A stretch of 64,000 nucleotides of DNA. Source: Periplaneta americana. Taxonomy: Eukaryota > Arthropoda > Insecta > Blattodea > Blattidae. Where the stretch lies: positions 210,101,529 to 210,165,528 of the forward strand of contig NC_091118.1 in assembly GCF_040183065.1 (NCBI RefSeq), read 5' to 3'. The notes under the pieces were generated by a model that was not told the DNA's origin, did not search any database, and saw nothing but the letters and a program-made list of their open reading frames with translations. Shown piece by piece: positions 1 to 11,379 of the stretch (position 1 is the first letter of the stretch; the number at the start of each line of letters is the position of its first letter). The translations under genes and the position numbers were made by a program.

Positions 1-443
1 CTCTGGTCTCTGATAATGTAATTATTTGTTGTTTTTCGCGACAATTACCACAACTTCGAATATTCGTAACAAATGAAACGAATAGTTTCAGATGCTTTAT
101 CAAAATAGTAAAGTAATCAACAATTTTATGTAATCTCCCTAAGTTCATTGTTGTCTCTCTCTCTTGTGTTGGTATTAGCGTGTGTTGGACGAAATGTAAT
201 TGGCAATGACTTTCACATTTACTCGAACAGTAAACGTTAGACTACTATCAATCCTAAAAACATGATATTTTAGGAATTAAAAACAAACATTGAAGGAAAA
301 ACAAATTTCACTACACATGTTTAGTAAACCGATGTACAGACTGTATACTTTGGCAGTTTATATCCTTTACACCCTATATATATAAACATTTTCTATGAAA
401 TAAGGAGTTATACATCTGTGCACATTACATTATCTTGTTAATG
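1..443. other. AT-rich noncoding stretch
   Basis: I see no gene, tRNA-like head, terminal repeat or tandem array here. It is ordinary AT-rich insect noncoding DNA ending at the 8-bp duplication that flanks the next element. Confidence 0.6.
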
Positions 444-451
444 TTCTACGC

Positions 452-1611
452 CAGTGATGTCAAAGCAAGCGCATTTTTCTGACCTTGACGTCGTGCGCGG
501 GCAGCAAGCGCTAAGTATGGAAAGAGGAAGGGTTGTGTATATGAATAAGCAACCTGTTTGATTAAGAAAACATGGTGCACAAATTTCAAACGGAACGTGA
601 AATTTTATGTCGTTATTTTTATATGGCTTCTTTCTGTTCAATATTATCTATATTGTCTTTAAAACAAAAGCACTAACACTGATTTCTTAATATTGCACTT
701 GTGTTTTAAATCTTAATAACATAATAGAGAGCTAAGAAAGAATATTGACTTAAATTCCATAGTAGTATAATATTATACTGTATTAAGTGGATGAAACACA
801 TCATTCATAAAGAAAGTGATATTCCAAAGAAAGAGATTGAGTATGACATGATAAGCTGAAATTGATATTGATGGTATCTTTAACCTTACAAAAGTAATCA
901 ATAAACTAATCAAATACAGTACAAAGCAAAGTTACCTAGGTACTGTATCTGTTTTAAGTGTAACTAATATTACATAACTAAACGTTATCGCATTTTGCTT
1001 TTAAGGTGATATTTGTGAGCAACTTCCTATCATCAGAATATTAAATTATTTTCTCGAAATCTGCTGAAGCTATAGAGCTGACATTTTTACAACACATGGG
1101 CACGTATCTTTTGCTTATGAAGTAACAGTAGTTGCTTTGTTAATTCATTTCATTACAAACAATTTCCATGCGAATATTTTCAAAATTTTCAATACACCAT
1201 CTTCAGTATTACGTACATACGGTATATTAGAATTACGAAAACATTCTGTAAGGTTACTAAATAAATAGGCCTATATCTGAAAATTTCACTTCTCTATACG
1301 AAAAGTTGGGAAAATATTTCTTTTGAATAAAAAAATGAAACCTGTGAAAAATGAGCATTAAAATTAAAACTTACATTCTTATAATGCACTTATACTTCTG
1401 AGGCAAATCTAAAAATTAACATGGATACAGTTTTAATAAGTTCTCTTCCCTTTATCCATTGAATCAGTGCTGGCCATCCCTGTACATAGCTCGACCAAGC
1501 GGCATATACTACCTCTTTCGTCTGTCTCCTTTCTTTCCGCTGTAAAGCGCTCAGGCTCTCCTGGGCTCTAAAGCGCGCGCTTGCTCCTATGGGCATCTGT
1601 TGACATCACTG
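452..1611. mobile_element. Non-autonomous hAT-type DNA transposon
   Basis: The ends are perfect inverted repeats, CAGTGATGTCAA on the left and its complement on the right. The insert is flanked on both sides by the same 8 bp, TTCTACGC (444-451 and 1612-1619). Termini beginning CAG(T/G)G plus an 8-bp duplication are the hAT superfamily signature. The 1.16-kb interior has no transposase-like frame, so it would need an enzyme supplied in trans. The stretch just inside each end is richer in GCGC words than the middle. The hAT assignment rests on termini and duplication only. Confidence 0.8.
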
Positions 1612-1618
1612 TTCTACG

Positions 1619-1990
1619 CTATTTCTGAGTAGTCAATATTGGGGTTATGGTAACTGGAATGTGTAACGTAATCCACGCACTATAGTTAAAGTATTGTTCG
1701 ACGTATATCACATCCCCATAAAAGTTTGAGTGATGAACGCTATTACATCGATATGAAATTATACCTAATAATTCAAAAGTGTGTTTCTTAAATCCATAAA
1801 TATTTAATTTCTTTCTTTTACAATTGATAATCTTGAAGTCTCCAGACAATATTATAGGTATGTTATTATGTCTTTTACTGTCCATATCTTCATATAACTC
1901 TATAAATTCTTTATTTAGGTTTTTATTGCTTTCCTTTATCCATTTATGTGAAGATACATAACCTGTATTTTCACTGTCTGTGTTTTATTT
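1619..1990 (-). pseudogene. Fragment resembling an endonuclease/exonuclease/phosphatase (EEP) domain
   Basis: On the minus strand an open frame contains NIPIILSGDFKI, which resembles the core of the EEP fold, where the D of GDFN contacts metal and substrate. Weakly similar downstream sequence follows, including a C..VHHSNF...VIYVEQYFN segment. Such domains occur in the 5' half of APE-type LINEs and in some other mobile elements. Only a domain piece is present, with no reverse transcriptase next to it. It directly abuts the right duplication of the hAT-type element. The parent element could not be identified. Confidence 0.4.
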
Positions 1991-2026
1991 TTCTAAGCTC
2001 CTCTTTGAGTGTTGTGTCCGTTAGAA

Positions 2027-2096
<70 letters not shown>
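2027..2096. repeat. (AAT)n microsatellite
   Basis: About 70 bp of uninterrupted AAT units. Tracts of this motif occur about ten times in the window, several of them at LINE 3' ends, but no LINE end is visible here. Confidence 0.95.
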
Positions 2097-2098
<2 letters not shown>

Positions 2099-2126
2099 CA
2101 ATTTATTAAATTTATAAACATATACA

Positions 2127-2470
2127 TCCAGCGCCGTGGCGCCGTGGTCTAAAGCATCTGCCTAGGACTCGCGTTACGGAATGCGCGCTGGTTCGAGTCC
2201 TCACGGTGGAAGAAATTTTCTCATGAAATTTCGGCTAGTGTATGGGACCGGTGCCCATCCAGCATCGTGATGCACTTGGGGAGTTACGATAGGTATCGAA
2301 ATCCGGTTGCGAGTGCCAGCTATAACGGCTGGGGGGATCATCGTGCTAACCACACGATACCCCCAATCTGGTTGGATGATCGTCCACCTCTGCTTCGGTA
2401 TGTGGGCGTGAGAACACCAGCCGGCTGGTCGGTCTAGACCCTTCACGGGTTGTAGTGCCACGGATTACTA
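2127..2470 (+). mobile_element. tRNA-derived SINE (family S4), full copy with 15-bp target duplication
   Basis: The left end carries a tRNA-like Pol III promoter: an A-box-like TGGTCTAAAGC near 2145 and a B box GGTTCGAGTCC near 2191. A unique body of about 270 bp follows and ends at CCACGGATTAC. The element is bracketed by a perfect 15-bp duplication, TTATAAACATATACA (2112-2126 and 2471-2485), as expected for LINE-mediated retrotransposition. No coding capacity is seen. It shares no obvious tail with the other SINE families here. The word GCGCCGTG is doubled at the 5' edge, which may blur the exact start. Confidence 0.85.
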
Positions 2471-2485
2471 TTATAAACATATACA

Positions 2486-2957
2486 ATGATATAAAATGAA
2501 AGTTTGTGCAACGGAAAATATTTATTTTTAGTTAACCCTTGCACAAAAATAGTTGCAGACACTTTCATTTTCAGTTGATTCAGCTCTATTACATGGACTC
2601 ATCCAGTGACGCCATAATTTACAGGATCCTGTTATATGAAGATTAACACTACTAGTTTATTAGATAACTATCGTCGCTTATTCTCATGCAATTAGTTCAC
2701 TCAGCACTCGACAGATGGCAGCACGCGTAGGCTTGACTTGTGTAGCATCTAGCGGAGACTTTTTTAAATTCGTGTTACGCTAAAAATGTTAGAATTTTTT
2801 ATCAATTATAGCTGTAACAAGGACGTATTCAGACTAAAAATAAACATCTTTATCTCAAGAGACCTAATGGAAAATTTATAGATCAAGAAATTGGTAAAAC
2901 ACGCTTAAAAATTCATTGAAAATCTGAATGACGAAGAAACATTGAATGTGCAACAGA
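2486..2957. other. No recognisable feature
   Basis: AT-rich sequence without a supported gene, repeat structure or tRNA-like motif. Confidence 0.5.
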
Positions 2958-3104
2958 TATATATATATATTTTTATTTTAGTAGGTTATTTTACGACGCT
3001 TTATCAACAGCTTAGGTTATTTAGGGTCTGAATGAGATGAAGGTGATAATGCCGGTGAAATGAGTCCGGGGTCCAACACCGGAAGTTACCCAGCCTGTAA
3101 TAGA
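2958..3104 (-). mobile_element. SINE family S1 fragment lacking the tRNA head
   Basis: It matches the 3' two thirds of the S1 SINE seen complete at 6975-7223, from TTATTTTACGACGCTTT to AGTTACCCAGC. The tRNA-like head, which lies at the right end of S1 on the minus strand, is missing, so this is a 5'-truncated copy. Confidence 0.8.
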
Positions 3105-3850
3105 TATTAGACGAACAAATGTTATTAACTGTCACTATAATGGCGTGCACAACTGAATCGTAAATGCCACACTGAATCTAGAAGACCGTGGCATACAAAA
3201 CATGAATGTGGCATATTTATGAATGAATGTAAGTAATACCTATCACAAAACCATGGCACACTTTTCATAACATGAGAGAAGCTTTCGCATTCAGTCATTC
3301 GGTTCGAAATTTGAAGCATCATCGGTGGCGTCAAGTAGATGCGAGCTCCACACCATTTCCCCTCCCCCCTTCCTCCTGTCTATATAGTCGCCGGGGGGGG
3401 AGGATCCTCTCAAATGTCAGAAATATGGAAATAATTTATAAGGAGGATTTCATATTTTTAATGGAAGTAATCACAGTTAATTTGACGGACGTGCTTGTTT
3501 TGAGAGCGCTTCAGCTGGGAGTGATGGATGGTAATTTAAGTCTGCAGCTAATTCAATATCCCAGCAATCACAGTGCCTCCGAGCGTCCGTCAGCTATTAT
3601 GAGATAACAATGAAATTTTCGTCATCAAGAGAGACATACATACGTTAGAGCATGCATATTAAAACTACTGTTCGAACAAAGACGGAATTGTCGTGCGCGA
3701 TGATGCAACGTCCAGCATACTTCTCATTGCGTCAGGAGTTTGAGAGTTCAGAGCCAGCTGGCGACAATAGATGTCTGAAGACACGACGTTTTTTGAAAGG
3801 GAAATGAGTGAGGGACTGTTGTTAATACTATGTAATACAATAAAATATTA
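3105..3850. other. Unassigned stretch with a C/G-homopolymer region
   Basis: No gene is supported. A 111-codon plus-strand frame (3272-3607) crosses C8- and G8-like runs at 3360-3405 and resembles no family I know, so I treat it as chance. The stretch ends at the A that precedes a Helitron. Confidence 0.5.
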
Positions 3851-5034
3851 TCTATACTAATAATAAATCTGTAGCCGAAATGTTTCTGGTAATTTTCGAT
3901 TTTCCAAAAATAATTGGTCCTAACATATATAATTAACCACCCTGAAACCGAAAATAGCTTTTTTGAAATTTTTGTTTGTATGTGTCTGTCTGTCTGTCTG
4001 TATGTTACCTTTTCACGCGATAATGGCTGAACGGATTTCCATGAAAATTGGAATATAAATCAAGTTCGTTGTAACTTAGATTTTAGGCTATATGACATTC
4101 AAAATACATTATTTAAGAGGGGGGTTTATAAGAGGGCCTGAATTAAATAAGTCGAAATATCTCGCTTATTATTGATTTTTGTGAAAAATGTTACATAACA
4201 AAGGTTTCTTTAGAAATAATTTGCGATAAGGTTTATTCCTTTAAAAATTTCGATAGGACTGATATTTAATGAGATAAATGAGTTTTAAAATTAAAATAAC
4301 CGCCATCTAAGACCGTGTAATGAATTAAAAAACAAATGACTTCGTCTATAAGGGGCCTTGGACAGCAACAATCGAAAACTATTAAAGATAGTCTACACAG
4401 ATTGTTTCTGTATTTGTATGAAGTAATATCCGAAGCTAAATTAACCGATTTGTATAATTAATTATTATTTCACCATTGGAAAGTGTAGTTTCTCTAGATG
4501 GACATAATGCTATAATGTTATTACAGTAACTTCTGATATAATATAATATAATATAATATAATATAATATAATATAATATAATATAATATAATATAATATA
4601 ATATAATATAATATAATATAATTTAAGTTATTTGAAGGGTTCAGAACCATAGTGGGCCAAACGCCATTTACTGAATACGTAGAAAACAAGGGTTAAAATT
4701 AAGTTATTACCATAATTCAATGGAAACATATAGCAAGTAAAATAAAGTATACACATTAAATCTAAATGATATGTCAGTCTTCATTAAACTATGGTTGCAT
4801 GTAATACTAATTAATAAACATGTTAAAGGAATTGTCATTGCACCAAATGAGTGGTCTCTGGACCAAAATGATCGCATTTTAATTATTTGGATGGAATTTA
4901 AATTAAGTAACATAATAAACGATTTATCCTTCTATCAAACACGAATGTTCCCTGGATCAAACGTCCTATTTTAATTATGTAATTACTTTATATTTATTTC
5001 TAACGGGTGCAGCGGAGCACACGGGTACGGCTAG
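3851..5034 (+). mobile_element. Non-autonomous Helitron, copy 1
   Basis: Starts TCTATACTAATAATAAATC and ends ...GGGTACGGCTAG. It sits between A and T, without target duplication or inverted ends. About 10 nt before the CTAG end lies a GC-rich short hairpin region (GTGCAGCGGAGC...), degraded here by a G-to-A change. TC start, CTRR end, 3' hairpin and A|T insertion are the Helitron hallmarks. Two more copies lie at 36048-37170 and 49251-50253 with the same termini. The copy carries no Rep/helicase frame. An (ATAAT)n tract expanded inside it. Confidence 0.85.
4537..4621. repeat. (ATAAT)n microsatellite inside Helitron copy 1
   Basis: About 17 perfect pentanucleotide units. Copies 2 and 3 lack the tract at the corresponding place, so the expansion is specific to this copy. 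Confidence 0.95.
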
Positions 5035-5486
5035 TATAAATACAATTATTCGGGGCATTATTGGCATTCAATTGTTCCTATTTTTCCAACAATTTTATAT
5101 TAATTTTGATGTTTGTTTCAACTTTTATTTTATCATTTATGAAAATTATAAAAAGGCCTTACTATGCCTTAGGACAGGCCTGCACAAACAGCGCTCAACG
5201 AGCGCTCGCGCTCCTTCGGAGCGGGAGAGTCGTGTCTACCGCTCGCCGAAACGGAGAGGAAGATACGTCAGAATGTCATAGACTTGATATAGGTAGAGGA
5301 GAGGGAAACGACCACTCAGTTATCTAGTGGAGTGCAAGTGTGTAGGCCTATTCTCAGTAACTGTTTCACGTTGCTTACCTACTGCTACAGTACAGTATGG
5401 AGGAATCTAAAAGACGGAACATAACATTTAACATTTAACGATTTACAGCTCGAACTTATTGATCTTCAATGTGACCTAAGGGCTAA

Positions 5487-5707
5487 TGTTTAAATGTTAT
5501 GTTTTATTTAACGACGCTCGCAACTGCAGAGGTTATATCAGCGTCGCCGGATGTGCCGGAATTTTGTCCCGCAGGAATTCTTTTACATGCCAGTAAATGT
5601 ACTGACATGAGTCTATCGCATTCGAGCACACTTAAATGCCATCGACCTGGCCCGGGATCGAACCCGCAACCTTGGGCATAGAAGACCAGCTCGCCAATCA
5701 GGTCGAC
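5487..5707 (-). mobile_element. tRNA-derived SINE (family S3), nested in a hAT-type element
   Basis: On the minus strand the right end reads as a tRNA-like head with B box GGTTCGATCCC. The body runs left to TTTTATTTAACGACGCTC. A 12-bp duplication, CCTAAGGGCTAA, brackets it (5475-5486 and 5708-5719). Its distal TTATTTAACGACGCT segment resembles the tails of families S1 and S2. Confidence 0.85.
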
Positions 5708-6018
5708 CCTAAGGGCTAAAGATCGTTTGAATAATACTATTAGCCTTGTTGGGTTTTACAAGACTAAACATTAGCAATAATAATCCACGACTACACAGGC
5801 TGGCTGTGAAAATGATTGCTATGTTTGGCTCAACAATTATATTTGTGAGCAGCTGTTTTCTATAACGAACTTTAATAAAGGTAGACATCGAACATCTGTA
5901 ACTGACGTTTCATTACGATCAGTAGGCTACTGTTCCTTTCAGCTGCAAACAGCATAAAACCTCGTTTTGATGTATTAATAAATAAAAATATAAAAAAATG
6001 ATATTGTACATTTAAGTA

Positions 6019-6644
6019 GCAAGTAGTAACAAATATAAATGACGCTCGGGAGGAAATTAAACGCAGCATAAATATGGGAAATGCGTGTTATTATTCGGTT
6101 GAGAAGCTCTTATCATCCAGTCTGCTGTCCAAAAATCTGAAAGTTAGAATTTATAAAACAGTTATATTACCGGTTCTTCTGTATGGTTGTGAAACTTGGA
6201 CTCTCACTCCGAGAGACCAACATAGGTTAAGTGTGTTTGAGAATAAGGTGCTTAGGAAAATATTTGGGGCTAAGCGGGATGAAGTCACAGGAGAATGGAG
6301 AAAGTTACACAACACAGAACTGCAAGCATTGTATTCTTCACCTAACATAATTAGGAACTTAAAATCCAGACGTTTGAGATGGGCAGGGCATGTAGCACGT
6401 ATGTGCGAATCCAGAAATGCATATAGAGTGTTAGTTTGGAGACCGGAGGGAAAAATACCTTTAGGGAGGCCGAGACGTAGATGGGAGGGTAATATTAAAA
6501 TGGATTTGAGGGAGGTGGGGTGTGATGATAGAGACTGGTTTAATCTTGCACAGTATAGGGACCGATGGCGGGCTTATGTGAGGGCGGCAATGAACCTTCG
6601 GGTTCCTTAAAAGCCATTTGTAAGTAAGTGAGTAAGTTGTAAGT
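6019..6644 (+). pseudogene. RTE-like LINE (family A), 3' end of the reverse-transcriptase ORF
   Basis: An intact 178-codon frame (6074-6610) encodes the region downstream of the reverse-transcriptase palm. KTVILPVLLYGCETWTLT is the usual thumb-side motif. A basic C-terminal module follows with [15 protein letters not shown] and [13 protein letters not shown]. The catalytic palm and the endonuclease are absent, so the copy is 5'-truncated, as LINE copies usually are. The 3' end carries GTAAGTAAG-type repeats, the simple-repeat tail typical of this family in the window. Another copy of family A (58874-59606) preserves an APE-type endonuclease piece, which together with the tail suggests the RTE clade. 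Confidence 0.8.
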
Positions 6645-6974
6645 ATGTAACTATAGAATTTCTATTACTTCTGTAAAATAAATATTTCTTTATTAATTAA
6701 TAATAGTGCAAGATAATTTTGCAAACACTGAACGGGAATTCATTTCATAAACACTCGTAATAGTAATTCTATTTGTGTATATTTTGTACGAGATCTTCCA
6801 GTCCACCCTTATACAGAGCGCAGCTAATATCTGCATTCCGCTCATGAGCTGTGAGCCGGCTCGGAGAGCGCAAACCTTGTGCAGGCCTGCCTTAGGACAT
6901 ACTTCTTGTATCCCGGACGACCGCAATGTTTCTATAAATCGTGGCATATAAGAGGTGACTTTTTCCGATTCAAT

Positions 6975-7223
6975 TTTTAGTAGGTTATTTTACGACGCTT
7001 TATCAACATCTTAGATTATTTAGCGTCTGAATGAGATGAAGGTGATGATGCCGGTGAAATGAGTCCGGGGTCCAGCACCCAAAGTTACCCAGCATTTGCT
7101 CATATTGGGTTGAGAGAAAACCCCGGAAAAAACCTCAACCAGGTAACTTGCCCCGACCGGGAATCGAACCCGGGCCACCTAATTTCGCAGCCATACGCGC
7201 TAACCGTTACTCCACAGGTGTGG
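6975..7223 (-). mobile_element. tRNA-derived SINE (family S1), full-length copy
   Basis: On the minus strand it begins with a tRNA-like head: A box in GTAACGGTTAGCGCG, B box GGTTCGATTCCC. The body contains GACCCCGGACTC and ends in the AGCGTCGTAAAATAACC tail. A 16-17 bp duplication (ACTTTTTCCGATTCAAT, one base shorter on the right) flanks it at 6958-6974 and 7224-7239. This is the best complete S1 copy and serves as reference for the copies at 2958, 14818 and 54388. Confidence 0.9.
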
Positions 7224-7440
7224 ACTTTTTCGATTCAATGATATAATCTTATGATTACGGTGAATTTTAAGTAGAGTGCGTTTCCCCTTAGACGCTCCTC
7301 GGAGTGATATCATCTGTACACCACTCATAATACTACATCACACCGATGCAGTTTTGGTTAATCCGATTGTAATAAAAATGATGTAGGCTATACATTGAAT
7401 TGGAGAGTGAGGGTGGATTGACGGAGAGAAATGGGCAACC

Positions 7441-7762
7441 CGAGCTAAAATAGGAGGAGAATACAAGGAGAACAAGGGGAGAATAACGACAAGAGTATAT
7501 AAGGTGAACAGGGGGAATACATGGAGGACAAGGAAAATAAGGAGAAGATGGGGAATACAAGCAGAAAAAGAGGAATACAAGAACAAGGGTAAAACACGGA
7601 GAACAAGGCTAATACAAGGAGAACAAGGGGAATACAAGGAACATAAGGCGGATAGAAAAGAATACTAAGAGAACAGGGGATACAACGAAGACAGAGAGAG
7701 TACATGGAGAACAAGGAGAATACATGTAGAACAAGGAGAATACATGGAGAACGAGGGCATAG
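7441..7762. repeat. AG-rich minisatellite, about 20-bp unit
   Basis: Degenerate repeats of the type GGAATACAAGGAGAACAAGG, strongly purine-biased on the plus strand. The minus strand therefore shows long pseudo-open frames rich in Ser, Pro, Cys, Leu and Phe. A second array of the same unit lies at 9603-10135. Confidence 0.85.
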
Positions 7763-8403
7763 AAGCTACAGCGTGTGCACAATATGTGTGTCAGATTCAT
7801 CAGCAATGCTAGAAAATTTGACCACATTACACCCTCGTTCAAATCTTTATCCTGGCTGCAACTTAGTAACCGTAGAACACTTCATTCGCTCTCTCTTCTG
7901 TTTCGAGTTCTCCACACTTCTACTCCAAATTATCTTCGTTCCCGGTTTAACTACTTATCCTCCAATCACAATCTAAACACCAGGTCACAGGAGAGCCAAA
8001 TCCTAGCAATTCCTGCCCATAGAACATCCCACTATTCATCCTCTTTTACTGTCTCAGTTCCCCGTGAATGGAATTCTCTACCTCAGAAGATTAGGGGCTG
8101 CCAGGCAATAACCACTTTTAAGTCAAAGCTAAACGATTTGTTACTGACGCAGACAAATTGAAGTTGTAATTATAATCATAATCGAGTGTAATGATTTAAT
8201 TATATTTAGGTATGATTATTATTATTAATGTTATTATTAGTACATAATTATTTCATTGAAGTGTTGGGAAGGTAAAAGAATTGTTATGTATTGTATTGTA
8301 TTAATTATGTTTTGCTCCTTAGCAATATAGTAATTTTGTATTTTCGGACTGGTTGAGTGAAAGAGAAGGTCGAATGGCCTTAATTCTGCCAGTTAAAATA
8401 AAC

Positions 8404-8442
<39 letters not shown>
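7763..8442 (+). pseudogene. LINE with (ATT)n tail (family ATT), 3' end
   Basis: A plus-strand frame to the stop at 8161 encodes the C-terminal part of a non-LTR reverse transcriptase polyprotein: CVRFISNARKFDHITPSF, SWLQL..RRTLHSLSLLFR, then SFTVSVPREWNSLP. These motifs are typical of the C-terminus of Jockey/CR1-superclade LINEs. The 3' UTR includes a GGTTGAGTG..AGAGAAGG..GGCCTTAA..CTGCCAG block and ends in (ATT)n at 8404-8442. The same block precedes (ATT)n at 11380 and, inverted, at 31857. The palm and endonuclease are missing. Clade assignment is tentative. Confidence 0.75.
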
Positions 8443-9548
8443 GGTAACAGAAGTGAATAGTAATGAGTTCAGGAACCCTCATACTGACGTACGAGGAAGT
8501 GTAAACACGATGGCACAGCAAGGAGAAGAAAACAGTAACGTGATCATGCAGCGTAAGCGGATTCCTAGTCTCCATACGATGGCGGTAAGATTAGCGCACT
8601 CCAGAAGGAATGCTGACAACAACGGAACAAACAACACGGGCGCTAGAAAAAAGGCGAGGGGTGATAAAAAGAGAAACCAAGAGTCAGGAAGTGACAGGGA
8701 AGAAAGTAGTGTGAAGAATAAGGGCGCAAGTGTAAGTGGAAATCTAGTATGTGAAAGTGAAAGCGTGGGGAGAAAAATAAAAGAGGAATAGAAGAAGAAA
8801 TAAATAAAAAGAAAGACAAAGTCAGAAATAAGGCAGAGACGAACAGTAAAGAAAGGTTAGAATTTGCGACAGCTGAGGATTTAGCAGAGATATTTGATAT
8901 GTGTAGAAAAAAAGTGGGGTTGTGATCAAAAAGTGCAAGTAAAGTGAAACTGGAAAAGATCGAGAAGTATAGGGGAGAGAGGAAGTGTATAAGCAGATGT
9001 GTAAAATAAAATATAAGTATTTATAGGAAGTGAGAATAGTGACAATGGATTAGGTGTAAGCAGAATAGTGAGAAAGTGAAAGTGAGCGCAAATAGAAATG
9101 AGTGAAAATAGTGAGAAAGGGTTTAGAGAAATGAACAAGTGTCAGCACAAAATTAGTACTAACATTTGAACGTTGGAACAGTAATTGAATAAAAGGTCAA
9201 AGAACAAATAGGCAAATAATTCAATATGATAATTTATAGAGAAAAAGTGAAATTGAGAATTTAGTGAATAGTAGTTAGAGGAAAAGGGGTGTGTGAAAGG
9301 AGTATATAATATTAGATATATTAGGATTAATGAACAAATAGAGAATAGCAAATGAAATGTAGGGAAATACTGAAGGGGAGATTGACCAAGTAATAAAAAA
9401 GGTACATAGTGTAATTGGGAGTATTTGTATAGACGTGTACTGCAAATAATGTGTTATTGTAATAATATGTTAATGGTGGCACCGGATACAGAATGTGAGG
9501 TTCAACATTACATGTAAAGAAGTGCTGTGACGAAATATATATCATATC
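8443..9548. other. Unassigned A/G-rich segment between two (ATT)n tracts
   Basis: A 116-codon plus-strand frame (8441-8791) is rich in Asn, Ser, Lys and Arg and contains GARKKARGDKKRNQESGS. It has no recognisable domain. It could be a LINE ORF1-like or chance product of purine-rich DNA. The flanking (ATT)n tracts suggest a mobile unit, but I cannot define its ends. Confidence 0.4.
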
Positions 9549-9549
9549 A

Positions 9550-9592
<43 letters not shown>

Positions 9593-9602
9593 GTTATTAT
9601 TA
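9549..9602. repeat. (ATT)n microsatellite
   Basis: About 54 bp of ATT units with one GTT interruption, directly joined to the following AG-rich minisatellite. Confidence 0.95.
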
Positions 9603-10135
9603 TATGGACAACAAAGAGAATACAAGGAGAACAATGGGATACCAGGAGAACAAGGCGAATAAATGAAGAAAAAGGGGAATACAGAGAGAACGGAAAGGAG
9701 ACGAAGAGAAATACAATCAGTAAAAGAAGAATACAAGAACAAGAGGAATAACGGAGAACAAGGGTAATGCAATGAGAACAAGGGGAATACAAGGAGAGCA
9801 AAGTGTATACAAGGAGAAGTGGGAAATACAAGGAGAACAAGGGGAATACAAGAAGAACATGGGAATACAATGAGAACAATGGCAATATGAGAAGAACAAG
9901 GGAAAACAAGAAGAACAAAGGAATAAAAGGAGAACAAGAGAAATACAAGGAGAACAAAGCGATACAGAGAGAGAGAGAGAGTAATTGGAAGAAGGAGAAC
10001 AAGGAAAATACAAGGAGAAAACAATGATACAGAGAGAAAAACGGGGAATACAAAGAGACAAAGGGGAATATAAGGATACAAAAAAATGCAAGACGAACAA
10101 GGTGAATACAAGACGAATAAGGGAAATACATCCAT
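9603..10135. repeat. AG-rich minisatellite, about 20-bp unit, second array
   Basis: More than 20 degenerate units of the GGAATACAAGGAGAACAAGG type, with a GA-dinucleotide run near 9966. Same family as 7441-7762. Both lie next to (ATT)n tracts, which suggests that array and tract were duplicated together. The large minus-strand open frame here, about 200 codons, is an artefact of base composition. Confidence 0.85.
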
Positions 10136-10685
10136 CACAAATTCTATCACGACAGAACGGGGATTGATTTCTGGTCACCAGGATAGAAGAACAGCTCTGA
10201 GCAATGGAAGAGGCCTTGAGCACATACAGAAGAGACTACAGTCAGATGGTTAGTTGGCTGGTTGCCTAGTAACATAACTTCACGAAAACCAACCTAGAAT
10301 ATAGGTTCCCAAAGCCGCGGATTCCAGAGGTTTTTGAAATAAGCTGTACTTGGAGCCCTGCTAATGGATAGTGAAGCTGTGATTACAGGTTTCAGCCGTT
10401 TAGCGTTTTCCAGTTAATCGATTAGTCTCAGTTCATCGACTCCACAATTTGCACCGTTTATAGACTCCGGGAGAAGAACAAAGAAAATTAATTCAGCTGC
10501 GTGTCTAGTGCAGGAAGGAGGGAGACATTTTAAATTCAAGTGAGCCGAACAAACGAACAATCTTGCAGTTAGTTCTAAGTAATAGCTTTTAAAGGTAAAT
10601 AAACTAGCTATAAATTGCTTTTAAAGTTATCCCACTGGCATTCTACATTAGCCTCAAAGGTATAGGTCTAGTTCTAAATATTCAT
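10136..10685. other. No recognisable feature
   Basis: Nothing supported. The base composition is more balanced than in the surroundings, but no open frame, splice-bounded exon or repeat is evident. Confidence 0.45.
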
Positions 10686-11331
10686 TCATTGTTTCTGTTC
10701 AAGGGCAGGTCTTTCGCTGCAAACCCAGCATTCTCCAATATTTTTCGTATTTTCAACCTTCCTCCTAGTCTCCGCATATGACCCACATACTTTAATGTCG
10801 CCTATCATCTGATATCTTATACTACCCCAAAATTTTCTCCCGTTCAACATTCTTTCCAGTGCATCCTTCAGTAAGCAATTTCTTCCCGGCCAGTGACCCA
10901 ACCAATTCCATTTTCTCTTTCTGATTAGTTTCAGCATCATTCTCATTGACAATTACATTAATATTCTCATTATAGAAATATATTTTAGATTTATATACAC
11001 AGTATATATTTTTTTCTCCCTGTAACATAGTTCTAGTAAGCTTCTATTAAATTAATTTTCATCATTTTACTCGCTATCTCAAATCTCAAATTAATTATAA
11101 TTGATTGAATTAAATTAGGTCATAAATTAAGTTACTACTTTACCTTATAGGTTTATCTAAATATAGAAAATATGTAGTCTACTAGTCGTTAAAACTTATC
11201 TGAAGAATATTGCTGGAAAACCTTTTAAGTGTAGTGTAAATATTCGTAATTTAAATATGTATTGTATTGATTAAGGCTGGTTGAGTGGAAGAGAAGGCCT
11301 TATGGCCTTAACTCTGCCAGCGAAAATAAAA

Positions 11332-11379
<48 letters not shown>

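Larger units (their letters stand above)
5175..6889. mobile_element. hAT-type DNA transposon carrying two nested insertions
   Basis: The inverted ends read CAGGCCTGCACAA on both sides. An identical 8-bp duplication, CCTTAGGA, flanks them (5167-5174 and 6890-6897). Inside the left end is a GC-rich, partly palindromic stretch of GAGCGCTCGCGCTCC type. No transposase frame remains. The element carries a SINE (5487-5707) and a truncated LINE (6019-6644), so it is older than both. The hAT call rests on terminus sequence and duplication length. Confidence 0.85.

Noticed and set aside
3272-3607. 111-codon plus-strand frame
   Set aside because: Crosses C- and G-runs, no recognisable domain, no splice or codon-bias support.
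9542-10150. Long minus-strand open frame of about 200 codons (Pro/Cys/Leu/Phe-rich)
   Set aside because: It arises from the purine-rich minisatellite; overlapping frames in other phases are equally open, and no domain or splice signal exists.
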